Both the position numbers and the translations under genes were made by a program. 64,000 bases of DNA from Limnochorda pilosa. GTDB taxonomy: Bacteria > Bacillota > Limnochordia > Limnochordales > Limnochordaceae. The stretch's first letter is position 1. Each line of letters starts with the position of its first letter. The stretch lies in assembly GCF_001544015.1 (NCBI RefSeq), contig NZ_AP014924.1:2294001-2358000 (forward strand), read 5' to 3'. The notes under the pieces were generated by a model that saw only the letters and a list, made by a program, of their open reading frames with translations, was not told where the DNA came from and ran no database searches. Shown here piece after piece: positions 1 to 8,656 of this stretch.

Positions 1-942
1 CAGTACGTCGAGCTGGAGCGGTACGATGCCTACCACCGCGGCCCGGCCAAGGTGGACCGCATCTTCGTGCGAATCGTACCCGCCCCCTCCGTCGCCACCC
101 AGCTCATCCGGGGCGAGATCGACGTGGTGGCCGGCCCCGGCATCGGTGAGATCCCGCTGGAGGATTGGCCCCTCGTTCAGAAGGCGGAGAACCTGCGGAC
201 CGTGACCGAACCCGCCCTCGGCTACCAGTTCATGGCCATCAACAGCGCCCAGCCCTACTTCCAGGACGCCCGGGTCCGAAAGGCCCTCGCCCTGGCCATC
301 AACCGGAAACTGATGGTGGACCAGCTCTATCAAGGCGAGGCCGCTCTGGCCGTCGGGCCCTTCTCGCCCATCACACCCTACGCCAACGAGAACCTCGACC
401 CCATCCCCAACGACCCCCAGCAGGCTCGCCAGCTCCTGACCGAAGCCGGGTGGGACTTCGGGCGAACCGTGGAGCTCCTGGTCCCCACCGGCAACGTGCT
501 GCGGGAGCGCTCCGCCAGCATCATCCAGGCGAACCTCCAGGCTGTCGGGATGCAGGTCCGCATCCAGCGGCTCGACTTCCCCTCGGTCCTCTCGCGGGTC
601 TTCGCCGACGACTTCGACCTGACCCTCCTGGGCTGGACCGACACCTTCGACCCCGACCACGTCAGCTCCACCTTCCAGACGGGCGGCCAGTACAACCTGG
701 GCAACTTCTCGGATCCCGAGGCGGACCGGCTCATCGAGGCGGCGGGCTCCCAGCGCGATCCGGCCCGGCGGAAGGTGCTCTACGACCAGCTCCAGGTCCT
801 CTTCCAGGAGAAGGTGCCCGCGGTCTTCCTCTACTACCCCAACATGCTGACCGCGGTCAGCAAGCGGCTGGTCGACGCGGACCCGAGCGTCTTCCCCTTC
901 GAGAACTGGGCGGCCGGGTGGGACATCCAGGAGGCGAAGTGA
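1..942 (+). CDS. Peptide/opine ABC transporter substrate-binding protein, 3' part (5' end outside the window)
   Basis: The reading frame is open from the first base and ends at TGA 940-942, so only the C-terminal ~313 residues are seen. The text is typical of the SBP_bac_5 (DppA/OppA/NikA) family: the opening YDAYHRGPAKVDRI block, then VRKALALAINRKLM, and the late GWTDTFDPD segment. Such proteins capture oligopeptides, opines or similar ligands outside the cell and pass them to an ABC permease. The gene lies 3 bp upstream of an M20-type hydrolase and is probably co-transcribed with the next three hydrolase/racemase genes, which suggests import of a peptide or amide that is then hydrolysed. 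The ligand cannot be told from sequence. Confidence 0.93.
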   Translation, partial: QYVELERYDAYHRGPAKVDRIFVRIVPAPSVATQLIRGEIDVVAGPGIGEIPLEDWPLVQKAENLRTVTEPALGYQFMAINSAQPYFQDARVRKALALAINRKLMVDQLYQGEAALAVGPFSPITPYANENLDPIPNDPQQARQLLTEAGWDFGRTVELLVPTGNVLRERSASIIQANLQAVGMQVRIQRLDFPSVLSRVFADDFDLTLLGWTDTFDPDHVSSTFQTGGQYNLGNFSDPEADRLIEAAGSQRDPARRKVLYDQLQVLFQEKVPAVFLYYPNMLTAVSKRLVDADPSVFPFENWAAGWDIQEAK

Positions 943-945
943 TCG

Positions 946-2409
946 ATGAGCCACGAAGCGCCTGAGACGCTCCGACCGGTGATCCGGCGGATCCGCGACG
1001 CCTTCGACGAGGACCTGGAACGGGTGCGGGGCTTCCTCCGCACCCCCAGCATCAGCTACACGGGCGAAGGGATCCAGGAGACGGCGGAGCAGGTCGCAGG
1101 CTTCATCCGGGAGCTGGGGGGCGAAGCCCGGGTGGTGCCGACCGAAGGCCACCCCATCGTCTCCGGCCGGCTGGACCAGGGCGCCCCGAAGTCGGTGCTG
1201 GTCTACGGCATGTACGACGTGATGCCGGCCGACGAGCCCAACTGGTCCTCGGACCCCTGGGGCGCCGAGATCCGGGATCTGCCCAAGCTGGGCCGTTCCA
1301 TCATCGGCCGGGGTGCCGTCAACACCAAGGGGCCGCTGGCCGCCTTCTTCCGGGCCGTCGCCCGGTACCAGGAGGCGGCCGGGCGGCTGCCGGTCAACCT
1401 GCTCTTCGCCATCGAGGGCGAGGAGGAGATGGGTAGCCGCCACTTCGTTCCCTTCGTCGAGGACCACCTGGAGGAGCTGAAGGAGGCCGACGCCGTCCTC
1501 TTCCCCTTCTTCTCCGAGGACGAGGAGGGCGTCCCCTCCCTGACCCTCGGCACCAAGGGGATCCTCTACTTCGAACTGGAGGCGCGCGGCGGCGACTGGG
1601 GCGGCCCCACCGAGCGGGGGATCCACGGCTCCTACAACGCGTGGGTGGCCAACCCCGCCTGGCGGCTGGTGAAGGCCCTGGGAACCCTGGTGGACGCCGA
1701 CGAGAAGATCCTGGTGGACGGCTTCTTCGAAGGCCAGGAACCCCTGCCCCCCAGGGAGCTGGAGGTGCTGCGCCGGCAGGTCGAGAGCGGGCTCCTGGAC
1801 GAGCGACCCTTCATGGAGTTCGACCACGTCCGCCGCTTCAAGGGCGGCCTGCGGGGCTTCGAGCTCTGGAAGCGGCTCTTCAGCCAGCCCCAGCTCAACA
1901 TCGACGGGATCGTGGGCGGCTACGTGGGCGAGGGGACCAAGACCCTCCTCCCCCACCGCGCGCTGGCCAAGGTGGACGTGCGGACCGTCCCCCGCATGGA
2001 CCCGACCCGGGTGGTGGAGGCGATCCGACACCACCTGGACCGGCACGGCTTCGCCGACGTCGAGATGCGGGTGCTGAACAAGTACCCCTGGTCCAAGGTG
2101 AGCCTGGACGAGCACGCGGTGCAGGCGATGCTCGGCACCTACCAGGTCATGGGGCGTACCCCGCAGATCTGGCCCCTCAACCCCGGCTCCGCGCCCTACT
2201 ACGTCTTCGAGCGGATCCTGGGCGTCCCCTACGTGACGGGCGGCCTCGGGCACGGCAGCCGCCAGCACTCCACCGACGAGTACTGCACCGTCGCCGGCGT
2301 GCTGGACTTCGAGATCTCCCTGGTGCGGTGGTTCCACGCCTACGCCGCGCTGGCCGAGGGGCGGGCCACCGTGGAGGAGCTGGGCTGGCGGGAGGAGGGG
2401 CCGGCGTGA
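946..2409 (+). CDS. M20-family metallohydrolase with atypical metal-site residues
   Basis: This 487-residue protein has the M20/M25/M40 layout: an N-terminal catalytic lobe, an inserted dimerisation lid and a C-terminal catalytic segment with GHGSRQHSTDEY. The usual GHYDVQP metal motif reads GMYDVMP (His replaced by Met). The usual RGxxDxKG motif reads GRGAVNTKG (bridging Asp replaced by Asn). The EGEEEMGS acidic pair is kept. The family normally removes amino acids from peptides or N-acyl amino acids using two metal ions. This member may bind one metal, use different ligands or act on another bond. ATG follows the upstream stop by 3 bp, and the stop overlaps the next GTG (GTGA), so the genes are translationally coupled. 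Confidence 0.88.
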   Translation: MSHEAPETLRPVIRRIRDAFDEDLERVRGFLRTPSISYTGEGIQETAEQVAGFIRELGGEARVVPTEGHPIVSGRLDQGAPKSVLVYGMYDVMPADEPNWSSDPWGAEIRDLPKLGRSIIGRGAVNTKGPLAAFFRAVARYQEAAGRLPVNLLFAIEGEEEMGSRHFVPFVEDHLEELKEADAVLFPFFSEDEEGVPSLTLGTKGILYFELEARGGDWGGPTERGIHGSYNAWVANPAWRLVKALGTLVDADEKILVDGFFEGQEPLPPRELEVLRRQVESGLLDERPFMEFDHVRRFKGGLRGFELWKRLFSQPQLNIDGIVGGYVGEGTKTLLPHRALAKVDVRTVPRMDPTRVVEAIRHHLDRHGFADVEMRVLNKYPWSKVSLDEHAVQAMLGTYQVMGRTPQIWPLNPGSAPYYVFERILGVPYVTGGLGHGSRQHSTDEYCTVAGVLDFEISLVRWFHAYAALAEGRATVEELGWREEGPA

Positions 2410-3170
2410 GGCTTGCGTACCTGGTGCCGGCTCCTATCTCCCTCAGCATGGGAACCGACGAGGTGGAGCGCCGGCGGGCGGTGCTGCGGGGCCTGGCCGG
2501 CCCCGGCACCACCCTGGACCTGGTGGAGGCGGCCGAAGGGCCGGCCTCCATCGAGTCCGCGCTGGAAGAGTACCTGAGCGTGCCGGGTGCCGCCCGGGAG
2601 GTGGAGCGGCTGGAGGCCGAGGGCTACGACGGCGCCGTGCTGGGCTGTGCGGGCGACCCCGGCCTCGACGCCCTGCGGGAGGTGGCCGAGCGGCTGGTGA
2701 TCGTCGGCCCCGGCGAGGCGAGCTTCCTCATGGCCTCCACCCTGGGCCGCCGCTTCGCCGTCCTCACCCCCGCCGAGAGCACCGTCGGCCCCACCTACGA
2801 CCAGGTCCACCGCTCCGGCCTGCGGGACCGCCTCGCGGGCGTCCGATCGGTGGAGATCCCCGTGCTGGCCATGCGGGACGATCGGAGGGCGACCCTGGCC
2901 CGGGTGGAGCAGGCCGCCCGCCGGGCGCTGGACGAGGACGGCGCCGACGTGCTGGTGCTGGGCTGCATGAGCCTGGCCTTCCTGCGGGCCGACGTGGAGC
3001 TGGCGGAGGCGACGGGCGTGCCCGTCGTCAACCCCCTGCTGGCGGCGGTGAAGTTCCTGGAGGCCCTGGTCTCCGCCGGGCTCCACCACTCCAAGCGCGC
3101 CTTCCCCCGCCCGCCCAAGCTGGCCCACGGTGCGGGGGTCGCGTCGTTGCTGCTCCGGACGGGAGCGTAG
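2406..3170 (+). CDS. Asp/Glu/hydantoin racemase-family protein
   Basis: The protein has 254 residues from a GTG start that overlaps the stop of the preceding gene. It belongs to the cofactor-independent Asp/Glu/hydantoin racemase family. The two catalytic cysteines expected for two-base proton transfer are present, Cys81 in GCAGDPGLDA and Cys187 in LVLGCMSLAF, in two pseudo-symmetric halves. Hydantoin and amino-acid racemases interconvert D and L forms. Placed between M20 and M28 hydrolases, the likely job is to epimerise a product or substrate so that both stereoisomers can be used. The substrate is unknown. Confidence 0.88.
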   Translation: MRLAYLVPAPISLSMGTDEVERRRAVLRGLAGPGTTLDLVEAAEGPASIESALEEYLSVPGAAREVERLEAEGYDGAVLGCAGDPGLDALREVAERLVIVGPGEASFLMASTLGRRFAVLTPAESTVGPTYDQVHRSGLRDRLAGVRSVEIPVLAMRDDRRATLARVEQAARRALDEDGADVLVLGCMSLAFLRADVELAEATGVPVVNPLLAAVKFLEALVSAGLHHSKRAFPRPPKLAHGAGVASLLLRTGA

Positions 3171-3185
3171 AGACGGGAGCGTAGA
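3158..3185 (+). repeat. Perfect 14-bp tandem duplication across a stop codon
   Basis: GACGGGAGCGTAGA occurs twice head to tail (3158-3171 and 3172-3185). The first copy contains the TAG stop of the racemase gene and the second leads into the ribosome binding site of the M28 gene. It is probably a slippage duplication that lengthened the intergenic spacer. No function is evident. Confidence 0.85.
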
Positions 3186-3201
3186 AAGGAGACCGCTTCG
3201 A

Positions 3202-5001
3202 TTGAGTGACGAACCGAGCAACGAGAACGCCCGGCGTGAAGGGCAGGGATCCGAGGCCGAGCGGCGATTCCTCGCCGACCTGACCGGAGGCGCCGCGTGG
3301 GAGCTGGTGGAGCGCTTCGCCACCCTGAACCGGGAGTCCGGCTCCGAGGACGAGCGGGTGGCGGCCCGCACCATCGCCCAGCGCCTGCAGGAGGCGGGCG
3401 TGCCCGTGGAGGTGTACACCCCCGAGCTCTACCTGAGCCTCCCCCGCGGCGCCCGGGTGAGCATCGACGGCGCCACGCCGCTCAGCCTGACGGGGAAGAC
3501 GCCCTCCTTCTCCGTCTCCACCGGGGACCAGGGGACGAGCGGCCGCCTGGTCTACCTGCCCTCGAACTTCGCCCAGGGGAGCGGCGATCTCTTCGACTCC
3601 AACCTCCGGAGCGCCGAGGGCGACCTGGCAGGCGCCGTGGTGGTGACCGAGGGGCTCCCCCTCCCCCAGAAGGTGCTGGACATCCGGGCGACGGGGGCTA
3701 CGGCTGCGGTCTTCGTCAACCCGGGCGAGCGGATCCACGAGGCCATCTGCACGCCCATCTGGGGCGGGCCGGACCTGGAGAGCGCCGACCGGCGGCCCAC
3801 CCTGGCCGTGGCCAGCGTCAACCGGCCCGACGGCGAGCGGATCCTGGCGGCGGTGAAGGCGGCCCAGGCGTCCGGGCGGAGCCTGACGGCCACCGTCTGC
3901 ACCTGGCTCGAGGAGGGTCTCTACCCCTGCCCCGTCACCGTGGCCACCATCCCCGGCAGCCAGGAGCCCGAGAAGTTCGTCCTCCTCCACGGACACCTGG
4001 ACTCGTGGCACTACGGCATCGGCGACAACGCCGTGGGTGACGGGGCCCTCCTGGAGCTCGCGATCGGGCTCTGGCGCAACCGGGCCTCGCTCCGCCGCTC
4101 GGTGCGGATCGCCTGGTGGCCCGGCCACTCCCAGGGCCGCTACGCCGGCTCTACCTGGTATGCGGACCGGTTCGGGGTGGATCTGGCCGAGAACGCGGTG
4201 GCCCACGTGAACTGCGACTCACCCGGATGCCGCTGGGCGACGGTCTTCGAGGAGGTCTCCTGGATGCCCGAGCTGGCCGCCTTCACCCAGGAGGCGATCC
4301 GCGACGTCACCGGCCTCGACTCCTCCGGCGAGCGCCCGCCCCGGGCCGGCGACTGGTCCTTCAACAACCTAGGCGTCAGCGGCACCCTGATGCTCTCCTC
4401 CACCATGCCCGATCCCCTGCGGAAGGAGAAGGGCTACTATGGCGTGGGCGGGTGCGGCGGGAACATCGAGTGGCATACCGAGGCAGACACCCTTGAGGTG
4501 GCGGACCGCGAGATCCTCACCCGCGACATCAAGGTCTACGGGGCGGTCGTCTGGCGGCTGGCCACCTGCGAGCGTCTCCCCTTCCGCTTCCGGGCGACGG
4601 TGGCCGACATGAAGGCAGCCCTCGACCGGTACGCATCCCAGGCCCAGGACCGCTTCGACCTGGACCCCGTCGCCCAGGAGCTGGACAAGCTCGACCGGCA
4701 GCTCGCCCGGCTGGAGGCAGCCGACACGCTGGCGGCCACCGCAGTGAACGAGGCCCTGCTCCGGGTCGGCCGGATCCTGGTCCGCCTCCACTTCGCCAAG
4801 GGTGATCCCTTCCGGCAGGACCCGGCGCTCCAGGTGCCGCCTCTGCCCGACCTGGCCCCGGCCGGCCGCCTGGCCCAGCTCGAGCCGGGGAGCCTGGAGG
4901 CCTGGTTCACCCGCACCTCCCTGGTGCGGGGCCGGAACCGGGTGGTCCACGGCCTGCGCGAGGCCCAGCGGGTGGTGGAAGGCGTTCTCAAGGGAGTCTG
5001 A
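3202..5001 (+). CDS. M28-family aminopeptidase-like protein with PA domain
   Basis: TTG 3202 is chosen because AAAGGAG lies about 10 bp upstream, giving 599 residues. An N-terminal alpha-helical part and a protease-associated (PA) segment (about residues 95-225) precede an M28 domain. That domain carries HGHLDSWHYGIGDN, CDSPG and EWHTEADT, matching three of the usual metal-binding regions. In place of the EE catalytic/ligand pair of M28 enzymes it reads GHSQGRYAGSTWYAD. No signal peptide is visible, so it is probably cytoplasmic. It is the last gene of the peptide-utilisation cluster and is followed by a strong hairpin. It is probably an exopeptidase or amidohydrolase of a divergent M28 branch. 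Confidence 0.88.
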   Translation: MSDEPSNENARREGQGSEAERRFLADLTGGAAWELVERFATLNRESGSEDERVAARTIAQRLQEAGVPVEVYTPELYLSLPRGARVSIDGATPLSLTGKTPSFSVSTGDQGTSGRLVYLPSNFAQGSGDLFDSNLRSAEGDLAGAVVVTEGLPLPQKVLDIRATGATAAVFVNPGERIHEAICTPIWGGPDLESADRRPTLAVASVNRPDGERILAAVKAAQASGRSLTATVCTWLEEGLYPCPVTVATIPGSQEPEKFVLLHGHLDSWHYGIGDNAVGDGALLELAIGLWRNRASLRRSVRIAWWPGHSQGRYAGSTWYADRFGVDLAENAVAHVNCDSPGCRWATVFEEVSWMPELAAFTQEAIRDVTGLDSSGERPPRAGDWSFNNLGVSGTLMLSSTMPDPLRKEKGYYGVGGCGGNIEWHTEADTLEVADREILTRDIKVYGAVVWRLATCERLPFRFRATVADMKAALDRYASQAQDRFDLDPVAQELDKLDRQLARLEAADTLAATAVNEALLRVGRILVRLHFAKGDPFRQDPALQVPPLPDLAPAGRLAQLEPGSLEAWFTRTSLVRGRNRVVHGLREAQRVVEGVLKGV

Positions 5002-5046
5002 GCGTTCGGGCCTGTTGAGTGCGGAAGCGAACAGGCGCTGAGGCGC

Positions 5047-5093
5047 GAACGAAGGAAGGGGGGCAGTGGTGCCCTCCTCCTTCGTTCCTTTTC
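5047..5093 (+). terminator. Rho-independent terminator after the M28 gene
   Basis: An 18-bp stem pairs 5047-5056 with 5078-5087 and 5058-5065 with 5070-5077, with one bulged A and one G-T pair. The loop is GTGG and CTTTTCG follows. It ends the + strand peptide cluster and also separates it from the convergent livF. Confidence 0.85.
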
Positions 5094-5201
5094 GTTCTCC
5101 GTCAATCGACAGTCGTTACGGGCCCGGGCGAGGGGATCGAGGGCCGCGCTGCACGGTTTGCCCCTCAGATGGCTGCGCCTGGCACGTTCGGCGGGGGACC
5201 C

Positions 5202-5918
5202 TCAGGAGACGCTGACGCCAAGGTACCTCACCTGAGCGGCTTCGTCGCGCCGAAGGTCCTCCGGAGCGCCTTCGTAGGCAACCTGGCCGCCGCTCACGAC
5301 ATGAACCCGGTCTGCGATGGAGAAGGCCATCTCCACGTTCTGCTCCACCAGCAGGATGGCGAGACCCTCCTCCTTGAGCGCCTGGAGGATCTCGCCCACC
5401 TGCAGGACCATCATGGGTGCCAGGCCTTCGCAGGGCTCGTCGCAGAGGAGGATCTGCGGCTGCGTCATGAGGGCCCGGGCGATGGCGAGCATCTGCTGCT
5501 CGCCCCCGCTCAGACGGGTGCCCCCGACCCGGGCTCGCTCCCGCAGGATGGGGAAGTGGCGGTAGATCCGCTCCGCGTCCCAGAGCCCCGCGCGCTCCCC
5601 CTCGGGCCGGCTGCGGAAGCCGACCATCAGGTTCTCCTGAACCGAGAGCGAGGCGAAGATGTGCCTTCCCTGGGGGACGAGGGCGATGCCGCGCCGGGCG
5701 ACCAGGTGCGGCGGCAGCCCGTGGATGGGGCTCCCCTGCCACCAGATCGAGCCGCGTGCAGGGCGGACGAGGCCGGCGATGGCGCGGAGGGTGGTCGTCT
5801 TCCCCGCCCCGTTCCGGCCCAGCAGCGCGACCACCCGGCCCGGCTCCACCTCCAGGGAGATCCCGTTGAGGACGGTCCCCTTGCCGTACCCGGCGTGGAC
5901 CTCCCGGAGGCTAAGCAC
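5202..5918 (-). CDS. livF: LIV-type ABC transporter ATP-binding protein LivF
   Basis: This 238-residue ATPase has Walker A LLGRNGAGKTTT near residue 33, signature LSGGEQQMLAIARAL, Walker B ILLCDEP and the LivF-type ending with RDEAAQVRYLGV. It pairs with LivG to drive import of branched-chain amino acids or, in many catabolic operons, aromatic acids. Its start overlaps the livG stop by 8 bp. It is the last gene of the 13-gene aromatic operon, so the natural substrate is more likely an aromatic compound than an amino acid. Confidence 0.95.
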   Translation of the reverse strand: MLSLREVHAGYGKGTVLNGISLEVEPGRVVALLGRNGAGKTTTLRAIAGLVRPARGSIWWQGSPIHGLPPHLVARRGIALVPQGRHIFASLSVQENLMVGFRSRPEGERAGLWDAERIYRHFPILRERARVGGTRLSGGEQQMLAIARALMTQPQILLCDEPCEGLAPMMVLQVGEILQALKEEGLAILLVEQNVEMAFSIADRVHVVSGGQVAYEGAPEDLRRDEAAQVRYLGVSVS

Positions 5919-6666
5919 GAGCCCTCATCCCCAGCCCCAGGTAGATCTCCTGAACGGTCCGGTCGGAGGTCACCTCATCCCAGCCCCCCTCCGTGACGAT
6001 CCGCCCGTAGTTGAGAACCGTGACGCTGTCCGCGAGCGAGAAGACCATCCCCATGTCGTGGTCGATGAGGAGCAAGGTGACGTCGCGGGGCATCTCGCCG
6101 ATGCGGGCCGCCAGGCGACGGCGCTCCGCGTCGGAGAGACCCGCCGTCGGCTCGTCGAGGAGCAGGACCCGCGGCTCGGTGGCGAAGCCCAGCGCCAGCT
6201 CCAGGCAGCGCTGGTCGCCGTGGGAGAGCTCCCTGGCCGGCGTGTGCAGGTGCTGCTCGAGCCCCCACTCCGCGAGGATCTCGCGCGCCCGGCGTTGCAG
6301 CTCCCTGTCGCGCCGGTGGCTCGCGACGAGGCCGAGGAGCCGGTGGCGCCCTCGAAGCAGGCAGAGCAGCACGTTCTCCAGCACGGAGAGATCGAAGAAG
6401 AGGTGTGTCCGCTGGAAGGTCTTGGCCAGCCCGTGCCGGGCCCGCTCATGGACGGGCAGGCCCGAGATCTCCTGGCCGAAGAGGAAGAGCCCGCCGCTGG
6501 TGGCGGGTACGAGACCTGCGACGATGTTGAAGAGGGTGGTCTTTCCCGCGCCGTTGGGGCCGATGATCGCCCGCCGCTCGCCCGCCTCCACCGCGAAGCT
6601 GACGTCGGTGAGGATGGCCGCCCCGTCGATCGACTTGTGGACTCGCTCCGCACGCAGTGCTTCCAC
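5911..6666 (-). CDS. livG: LIV-type ABC transporter ATP-binding protein LivG
   Basis: This 251-residue protein starts at GTG 6666, 3 bp after livM ends. Walker A is GPNGAGKTTLFN, the signature is the variant LSHGDQRCLELA typical of LivG, and Walker B is VLLLDEP followed by AGLSDAE. The C-terminal NYGRIVTEGGWDEV and YLGLGM are LivG features. It forms the nucleotide-binding heterodimer with LivF under the LivH-LivM membrane pair. Confidence 0.95.
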   Translation of the reverse strand: MEALRAERVHKSIDGAAILTDVSFAVEAGERRAIIGPNGAGKTTLFNIVAGLVPATSGGLFLFGQEISGLPVHERARHGLAKTFQRTHLFFDLSVLENVLLCLLRGRHRLLGLVASHRRDRELQRRAREILAEWGLEQHLHTPARELSHGDQRCLELALGFATEPRVLLLDEPTAGLSDAERRRLAARIGEMPRDVTLLLIDHDMGMVFSLADSVTVLNYGRIVTEGGWDEVTSDRTVQEIYLGLGMRARA

Positions 6667-6669
6667 CGG

Positions 6670-7704
6670 TCACTCCCCCCTGCCTCGGATCCCCGCGGCT
6701 CCGACGACGCCCTCCTCTGGTTGGGCGACCCCGTCCGGCGCGGCCGCCCCCGCTCCGCGACGTGCGAGCCCGCCGGCCAGCCCGGCGATACCGCCGGGCG
6801 CGAAGAGGACCGTCAGGATGAAGAGGATCCCCACGATGCTCAGCCACAGGTCCGTCATGGAGCTGACCACGTACTGGATGGCGAGGACCACGCCGGCACC
6901 GACCAAGGGTCCCCAGACGGTCGCCGCCCCTCCCAGGATCACCATGAGCATGACCTGGCCCGAGAGCGCCCAGCCGAAGTAGTCGGGGCTCACGTAGCCG
7001 TAGAAGTAGGTGTAGAGACCGCCAGAGAGGGCGGCCACGGCGCCCGCGATGACGTAGCAGGCGTACTTGTAGAGCCAGGTGTCGTATCCGATCACCCGCA
7101 GCCGCTCTTCGTTCTCCCGGATCCCCGTCAGGACCAGGCCGAAGGGCGACCGGACGACGGCCCGGAGCAGCAGCGCGGCCAGGGTGACGCAGGCCAAGGT
7201 CAGGTAGTAGAAGCTGGCCGCATCCCAGAAGGAAAGCCCCAGACCGGGCAGGGTGGGCCGCGGGATGCCGACCAGCCCGTCGTCGCCTCCGGTGACCGGG
7301 CGCCACAACCAGGCGACCGCGTAGAGCAGCTCCCCCAGCGCGAGGGTCAGCATGAGGAAGTAGGCGCCGGAGGCCCTGAGCACCACGAGGCCGAAGAGGA
7401 GGGCCAGGAGCGCACCGACGAGGACCGCTCCGGCCAGGGCGGCGGCGAACGAGGCCCCGCCTCGGAGCACGAGGAGCCCCACCGCGTACGCCCCGGCGCC
7501 GAAGAAGGCCGCCTGCCCCAGGGAGGCCAGCCCCGCGTAGCCCAAGAGCAGGTCGAGGCTCATGGCGAAGAGGCCATAGATGAGGATCTCCGTCGCGACC
7601 CCGAGCTCGTACTCACCCAAGAGCGCCGGGAGCGCCAGCGCCGCCGCGGCCAGCCCCAACGACGCTGCAATCCAACGTCGCCTCCCCTCCGCCCTTCCGC
7701 TCAC
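6670..7704 (-). CDS. livM: LIV-type ABC transporter permease LivM
   Basis: This 344-residue membrane protein starts at GTG 7704. It has about nine or ten hydrophobic segments and the LivM block LLGYAGLASLGQAAFFGAGAY, followed by the conserved GIRENEERLRVIGYDT loop. The C-terminus is a long Gly/Ala-rich cytoplasmic tail. It lies 22 bp after livH and 3 bp before livG. Confidence 0.95.
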   Translation of the reverse strand: MSGRAEGRRRWIAASLGLAAAALALPALLGEYELGVATEILIYGLFAMSLDLLLGYAGLASLGQAAFFGAGAYAVGLLVLRGGASFAAALAGAVLVGALLALLFGLVVLRASGAYFLMLTLALGELLYAVAWLWRPVTGGDDGLVGIPRPTLPGLGLSFWDAASFYYLTLACVTLAALLLRAVVRSPFGLVLTGIRENEERLRVIGYDTWLYKYACYVIAGAVAALSGGLYTYFYGYVSPDYFGWALSGQVMLMVILGGAATVWGPLVGAGVVLAIQYVVSSMTDLWLSIVGILFILTVLFAPGGIAGLAGGLARRGAGAAAPDGVAQPEEGVVGAAGIRGRGE

Positions 7705-7726
7705 GGCGCGGCCCGGCCTCCTCTCC

Positions 7727-8587
7727 TCACGCCTGCGTCCTCCCCAGGAGCCCGGCGGGTCGGACCACCAGCAGCACGGCCATGAGAGCGTAGATCCCGA
7801 AGAGGGAGGCCTGCGGCCAGACGCCCCGCATGAGGCTGTCCGCGACGCCGATCAGGAGGCTCCCGGCCAGGGTCTGGGTCACCGAGCCGAGGCCCCCCAC
7901 CACGACGACCACCAGGGCCAGCAAGAGCATCTGCAGGTCCGTTCCGGGAGCGACGCCGGTAACCGGCGCCCCCAGAACGCCGCCGACGCCCGAGAGGAAC
8001 GCCCCGATGCCGAAGACCGCGCTGAAGACCCGGTTCGCGTCGACTCCGAGGGAGCTCAGCGTCTCGACGTCGTCGACCCCCGCCCGCACGAGAGAGCCGA
8101 TCCGCGTCCGCTCCAGGACCAGCCACGTGCCGAGGGCGAGGAGCGCGCCGATGAGGATCAGCCCGAGGCGGTAGGTGGGTACGACCGTGTCCCCGATGGA
8201 GACGGACCCCCCCAGCATCGCAGGCTTCGCGAGGGCGAGCGGCTTCGCGCCCCAGAGCCGCCGCGCCGCGTCCTGGAAGAGATAGGCGAAGCCGAAGGTC
8301 AGGAGGACCTGCTGGAGGATCCGACCCTGGAACCGGCGCAAGAGCCCCCTCTCCATCGCGACGCCGACGACGGCCACCGCGAGCCCGCCCGCGGCGACGG
8401 CCGTCCAGAACCCCCCCGTCGCCCGCTCCACCGAGATGCCGACGTAGGCGCCGAGCATGTAGAAAGAGCCGTGGGCCAGGTTGATGAATCCCATGAGCCC
8501 AAAGCTGATGGAGAGGCCCAGGGCGAGCATGAAGAGCAAGAAGCCGTAGGAGAGCCCAACGATGAGCCGCAAGGCAAGTTCGTCCAC
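7727..8587 (-). CDS. livH: LIV-type ABC transporter permease LivH
   Basis: GTG 8587 is chosen because GAGGTGAG lies just upstream and the product VDELALRLIVGLSYG begins like LivH. The protein has 286 residues, with the family block SFGLMGFINLAHGSFYMLGAY and the RTRIGSLVRAGVDDVET loop that contacts the ATPase. A longer frame reaching 8635 adds only non-conserved residues. It partners LivM in the importer of this aromatic operon. Confidence 0.94.
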   Translation of the reverse strand: MDELALRLIVGLSYGFLLFMLALGLSISFGLMGFINLAHGSFYMLGAYVGISVERATGGFWTAVAAGGLAVAVVGVAMERGLLRRFQGRILQQVLLTFGFAYLFQDAARRLWGAKPLALAKPAMLGGSVSIGDTVVPTYRLGLILIGALLALGTWLVLERTRIGSLVRAGVDDVETLSSLGVDANRVFSAVFGIGAFLSGVGGVLGAPVTGVAPGTDLQMLLLALVVVVVGGLGSVTQTLAGSLLIGVADSLMRGVWPQASLFGIYALMAVLLVVRPAGLLGRTQA

Positions 8588-8656
8588 CCGTCTCACCTCA
8601 CCCGCGGCAGGCCGCCGGCCCCGCGGGGCTCGCACCCCGCCGGGCCGGCGCCTCCC

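Noticed and set aside
165-965. Long Arg/Pro/Gly-rich open frames overlapping the real genes on both strands (for example 165-965, 1641-2405, 5659-7785, 7580-10060)
   Set aside because: They are by-products of high GC content: no family motifs, no ribosome binding sites, and they overlap well-supported genes in the expected codon phase.
8588-8635. Longer N-terminus for LivH
   Set aside because: The added residues are not conserved and the GTG at 8587 has a good ribosome binding site.
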